DNA from: Herbaspirillum sp. alder98
GTDB taxonomy: Bacteria > Pseudomonadota > Gammaproteobacteria > Burkholderiales > Burkholderiaceae_D
Direction: 5' to 3'
Assembly (NCBI RefSeq): GCF_020179755.1
Contig: NZ_JAIUCY010000001.1
Span: forward strand, 372,001 to 436,000
Length of the DNA stretch: 64,000 bases
The translations under genes were made by a program, and so were the position numbers. Shown here one piece after another: positions 61,203 to 64,000 of this stretch. Under the pieces are notes generated by a model, which searched no databases, was not told where the DNA came from, and saw nothing but the letters and a program-made list of their open reading frames with translations. The stretch's first letter is position 1; each line of letters starts with the position of its first letter.

Positions 61203-61670
61203 ATGCATCTCGACGACGACGACTTCGCCCTGGTCATCAGTGCCACACCGCTGGTATCGGTAGACCTGATCATCCGCAATGAACATGACGAAGTGTTATT
61301 GGGGTTGCGTCGCAACCGTCCAGCACAGGGAACGTGGTTTGTGCCCGGTGGACGCATCCGAAAAGACGAGAAACTGAAGACCGCTGTGCAACGCATCGCA
61401 CAAGCCGAACTCGGGGTGGCGCTGCAAGCCTGGGAGTTATTGGGCGCGTATGACCATATCTATGCCGACAATGCGCTTGGCCGCGACGACCTGGGCACCC
61501 ACTACGTGGCGCTGGGATGTGCCTGCACGCTGCCGCCAGGCTACTCGATCCAGCCCGATGCCCAGCATGCGGAACTGCGCTGGTGGCCGCTAGAGGCATT
61601 GATGAATGACCCTCAGGTGCACCACAACACCCGGCTCTATTTTGAAGAGGATGCGCCTAATCGGCTTTGA
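61203..61670 (+). CDS. GDP-mannose mannosyl hydrolase-type Nudix protein
   Basis: This 155-residue Nudix hydrolase resembles GDPMH (Gmm): VSVDLIIRNEHDEVLLGLRRNRPAQGTWFVPGGRIRKDEKLKTAVQRIAQAELG. The box is the GDPMH variant, GR-I-R-K-D-E-K-L, without the full Glu set of ordinary Nudix enzymes, which suits its hydrolysis of GDP-mannose at carbon. The ATG at 61203 has AGGA upstream. It would act in GDP-sugar turnover of surface polysaccharides. Its 3' end overlaps the next gene by 14 bases convergently. Confidence 0.88.
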   Translation: MHLDDDDFALVISATPLVSVDLIIRNEHDEVLLGLRRNRPAQGTWFVPGGRIRKDEKLKTAVQRIAQAELGVALQAWELLGAYDHIYADNALGRDDLGTHYVALGCACTLPPGYSIQPDAQHAELRWWPLEALMNDPQVHHNTRLYFEEDAPNRL

Positions 61671-63399
61671 AGGATGACGGCACTGCATTGACCGCGCCAG
61701 GATTCCAGACGGCCAACGCCGCCCGCAACGCCAGCATGGTGTCATCCCACTGCCCCGCCTGTGGCTGCCTGAACAAGCGCGCGCTCGGATACCAGGGCGA
61801 GTCGAAGCGGTTCAGCAACCAGCGCCAGTCCGGCGCAAACGGCAGGGCAATCCAGACCGGCATGCCCAGTGCGCCGCCAAGGTGCGCGGCTGCCGTGTCG
61901 ACCGACATCAATAAGTCCATGCAGCCGAGCACGGCAGCGGTGTCGGCAAAATCGGCAATCCCCTCGCCTGCCCAGTGCCAGCGCGACCGCCCCTGCAGCC
62001 ATTCATGATCGGCACGACGCAGGTCGGGCTGGATGACAAAAAAGTCGACGTCCTGACGGGCCTGCGCCAGGGTCTCGAAACGCTGCAATTCTATCGAGCG
62101 TCGACGATCATTGGTGTTGCCCGCGTTGCCCGAACACACGATGCCTACCCGCAAACGCCCTGCTTCGCGCGGCGCCATCCCGTCGATGCGGGCTTGCCAT
62201 GCGGCGCGCCGTGTCGCATCCGCCTGCAAGTAAGAAGGCGCCGCAGGAATCGCATCGATCTGCGTATTGCACACCAGCGGCAAGCTCATCAGCGGTAACT
62301 GCATGTCCACCGCCGGCACCGCGTCACCGCTGCTGATGATGGTAATCGCCTCTGCCACCGGCAAGCTGCGCATCAACATATTGAGGCTGTCGGGGACTTC
62401 CAGCACGACCTGCGCACCGGCGTCGACCATTTGCTGCACGTAACGACAGAACTGGATCGTGTCGCCGTGCCCCTGCTCTGCCCATAGCAGGATAGAACGG
62501 CCGAGCAGCGACGTGGCGCCGTTCCAGGCGGGGATATCGGCGTGACGATAGGGGTCGGCGGCGCGCCCTTCCCAGCGCCATTCATACAGCGGCAGTGCTT
62601 CTTGCCATTGCCCCAGCACTAGCAACGAGAGCGCCAGGTTGACCTTGGCATCGGCATCACCGGGCGCAAAGCGCAGCGCGCGCCGATAGCTGTCGATGGC
62701 TTCATCGTATTGACGCAGGCGGGCCAGGCTGGTGCCGCGACTGACGTGGGCATCGGCCAGTTCGGGGTCGACGATCAACGCTTCATCGAAATAACGCAGC
62801 GCGTCTTCATAGACCCCGGCCGCATGTTCGATCAGCCCGGCGTCGAGCCAGTAAACGGCGCTCTGGCGGTTCAGGCGCAGCGCCTGCGTCATGCTGCGAC
62901 GGGCGTCGTCGAACTGCTTGGCACGCTCTTCGAGCATGGCCTTGCGATGCCAGGCATCGGCCGCATCGGGTTGCAGTTGCAAAGCGTCTTCGATCAACTG
63001 CAGCGCTTGCCGATCGTTGCGCCCGGACGGTGCCAGCGCTTGCAGGGCGGCGGCCGCGGCGAGGAAGATTTCCGGACGCTGCTGGCCCGATTCGAGCAAC
63101 GCGCGAAACAGCAGGAAGGCATCTTCATGACGCCCCAGTTCGAAGAATGCACGCCCCAGCTTGTAACGCACGGCGATGCCTTCTGCGGCATCGGGTGCGA
63201 GTCCGCGCAACGCACGCTGCAACACCAGCGCCGCTTCGTCGAAGCGCAATTGGGCGGCCGCGACGCTGCCCAGCAGGTGCAGCGCCTGGACCTGGTCCGG
63301 CACGTCCTGCAACAACGCCAGCAGGACCTCTTCGGCCTGGCGGTATTGTTCTTGCTGGAATAACTGGTGGGCTTGTCTAAGTGATTCGGTGGGATTCAT
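61657..63399 (-). CDS. TPR protein with a GT9-like glycosyltransferase domain
   Basis: This 580-residue protein has about eight tetratricopeptide repeats over residues 1-310 (SLRQAHQLFQQEQYRQAEEVLLALLQDVPDQVQALHLLGSVAAAQ, repeating the x-x-W/L-x-x-L/G-x-x-Y/A pattern). A C-terminal domain at about 330-575 resembles heptosyltransferase/GT9 proteins (WAEQGHGDTIQFCRYV; VGIVCSGNAGNTNDRRRSIELQ; LLMSVDTAAAHLGGALGMPVWIALPFAPDWRW). The ATG at 63399 starts the TPR part; the frame upstream is a shadow. It is probably cytoplasmic, modifying a surface glycan or protein. Confidence 0.85.
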   Translation of the reverse strand: MNPTESLRQAHQLFQQEQYRQAEEVLLALLQDVPDQVQALHLLGSVAAAQLRFDEAALVLQRALRGLAPDAAEGIAVRYKLGRAFFELGRHEDAFLLFRALLESGQQRPEIFLAAAAALQALAPSGRNDRQALQLIEDALQLQPDAADAWHRKAMLEERAKQFDDARRSMTQALRLNRQSAVYWLDAGLIEHAAGVYEDALRYFDEALIVDPELADAHVSRGTSLARLRQYDEAIDSYRRALRFAPGDADAKVNLALSLLVLGQWQEALPLYEWRWEGRAADPYRHADIPAWNGATSLLGRSILLWAEQGHGDTIQFCRYVQQMVDAGAQVVLEVPDSLNMLMRSLPVAEAITIISSGDAVPAVDMQLPLMSLPLVCNTQIDAIPAAPSYLQADATRRAAWQARIDGMAPREAGRLRVGIVCSGNAGNTNDRRRSIELQRFETLAQARQDVDFFVIQPDLRRADHEWLQGRSRWHWAGEGIADFADTAAVLGCMDLLMSVDTAAAHLGGALGMPVWIALPFAPDWRWLLNRFDSPWYPSARLFRQPQAGQWDDTMLALRAALAVWNPGAVNAVPSSFKAD

Positions 63400-63433
63400 G
63401 GCGGTGCGAGCTGATGCGAACCGCCCTATTGTC

Positions 63434-64000
63434 TCATCCCGCAGCCCGGCGACGCCACAGCAGGCGCAGCGCCAGCAGCACGCCGACGATGACGGCAAAC
63501 AGCAAGGGCTGTGCAATCAGGTTCTTGCCCGATTTATCCCACCAGTAATGCAATACGCCCAGCGGCACGATCAGGTAGATCAGGCGGTGCAACAAGGCCC
63601 AGCGCTTGCCGCCCAGGCGTCGCACCATGCCGTTGGTGCTGGTGATGGCCAGGGGGATCGTCAGTACCAGGGCGATCACGCCCACCGTGATGAAGGGGCG
63701 CTTGACGATATCGGTCCAGATCGCGGCCAGGTCAAAGAAATGATCGAACCAGACGAAGGCGGTGAAGTGCAGCGCCATGTACAGGAATGCCATCAACCCC
63801 AGCATGCGCCGCATGCGCACCAGCCAGTTGATGCCGGTAAGCTTGCGCAATGGCGTCACCGCCAGCGTGATGCACAGCAGATAAAGGGTCCAGTCGCCGG
63901 TGCCATGGGTGATGGCCTCCAGCGGATTGGCGCCCAGCCCACCGGTGAAACCCAGCACCAGCAGCCGCAACAGCGGCGTGGCGGCCAGCAACAGCAGTAA
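63434..64000 (-). CDS. msrQ: MsrQ haem-binding membrane subunit, truncated by the window edge
   Basis: At least 189 residues are visible up to the stop at 63434. The sequence follows MsrQ (YedZ): LGLTGGLG-like start (LVLGFTGGLGANPLEAITHGTGDWTLYLLCITLAVTPLRKL), R-R-M-L-G-L, ALHFTAFVWF, the haem His in LLHRLIYLIVPLGVLHYWW, and five to six helices. The N-terminus lies beyond 64000. MsrQ passes electrons to the periplasmic MsrP methionine sulfoxide reductase; msrP would be expected just outside the window. Confidence 0.93.
   Translation of the reverse strand, partial: LLLLLAATPLLRLLVLGFTGGLGANPLEAITHGTGDWTLYLLCITLAVTPLRKLTGINWLVRMRRMLGLMAFLYMALHFTAFVWFDHFFDLAAIWTDIVKRPFITVGVIALVLTIPLAITSTNGMVRRLGGKRWALLHRLIYLIVPLGVLHYWWDKSGKNLIAQPLLFAVIVGVLLALRLLWRRRAAG

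Overview
The window is a chromosomal segment of a GC-rich betaproteobacterium, most likely order Burkholderiales and plausibly Oxalobacteraceae (a Herbaspirillum-like organism). The evidence is the protein style of the core genes (HtpG, DUF1090, FUSC, MsrQ, MocR and AAHS families), the codon use, and a tmRNA locus with the circularly permuted layout known from some betaproteobacteria. The genus is inferred, not proven.

Layout. 1-5.6 kb: a minus-strand type I secretion operon (TolC, a MotB/OmpA-like protein, HlyD, a MotA/TolQ-like protein), an unusual pairing of an export channel with a possible ion-driven motor. 5.7-11.2 kb: htpG behind a heat-shock-like promoter, then small envelope proteins, an SDR and a DNA glycosylase. 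11.2-19.1 kb: a catabolic cluster with class II HMG-CoA reductase, HMG-CoA lyase, a class III CoA-transferase, a split MaoC dehydratase and a TctA-like carboxylate permease, controlled by a divergent MocR-type regulator. It would suit growth on mevalonate or a related branched acid. 19.2-31 kb: assorted genes, namely an isochorismatase-fold hydrolase, a YefM-YoeB toxin-antitoxin pair with a 35-bp tandem duplication at its junction, a ParA-like ATPase, an orphan MetQ, a spermidine-synthase fold protein, a SulP-STAS-cNMP transporter, a diguanylate cyclase, small secreted proteins, the permuted ssrA and tRNA-Lys(CTT).

31.04-49.16 kb: an 18.1-kb genomic island inserted in tRNA-Lys, bounded by 49-bp perfect direct repeats (attL/attR) and led by a tyrosine integrase. 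It carries plasmid relics (a 22-bp iteron array, a nested palindrome, a DotA/TraY conjugation gene with its small partners), a second tyrosine recombinase flanked by 17-bp repeats, and AT-rich cargo: an RNase T-like exonuclease, membrane proteins, an AAA+ ATPase/subtilisin pair and an OLD-family ATPase-nuclease. The AAA+/subtilisin pair and OLD are the best candidates for defence functions.

49.2-64 kb: an acyltransferase, an IS3-family relic, and a second catabolic cluster (acyl-CoA ligase, enoyl-CoA hydratase, SDR-type 3-hydroxyacyl-CoA dehydrogenase, thiolase, AAHS transporter, nitroreductase, AraC and Crp/Fnr regulators) that looks like side-chain beta-oxidation of an unsaturated or aromatic acid. 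It has several TGTC-N8-GACA operator-like sites. The segment ends with a Nudix hydrolase, a TPR glycosyltransferase-like protein and the start-truncated msrQ.
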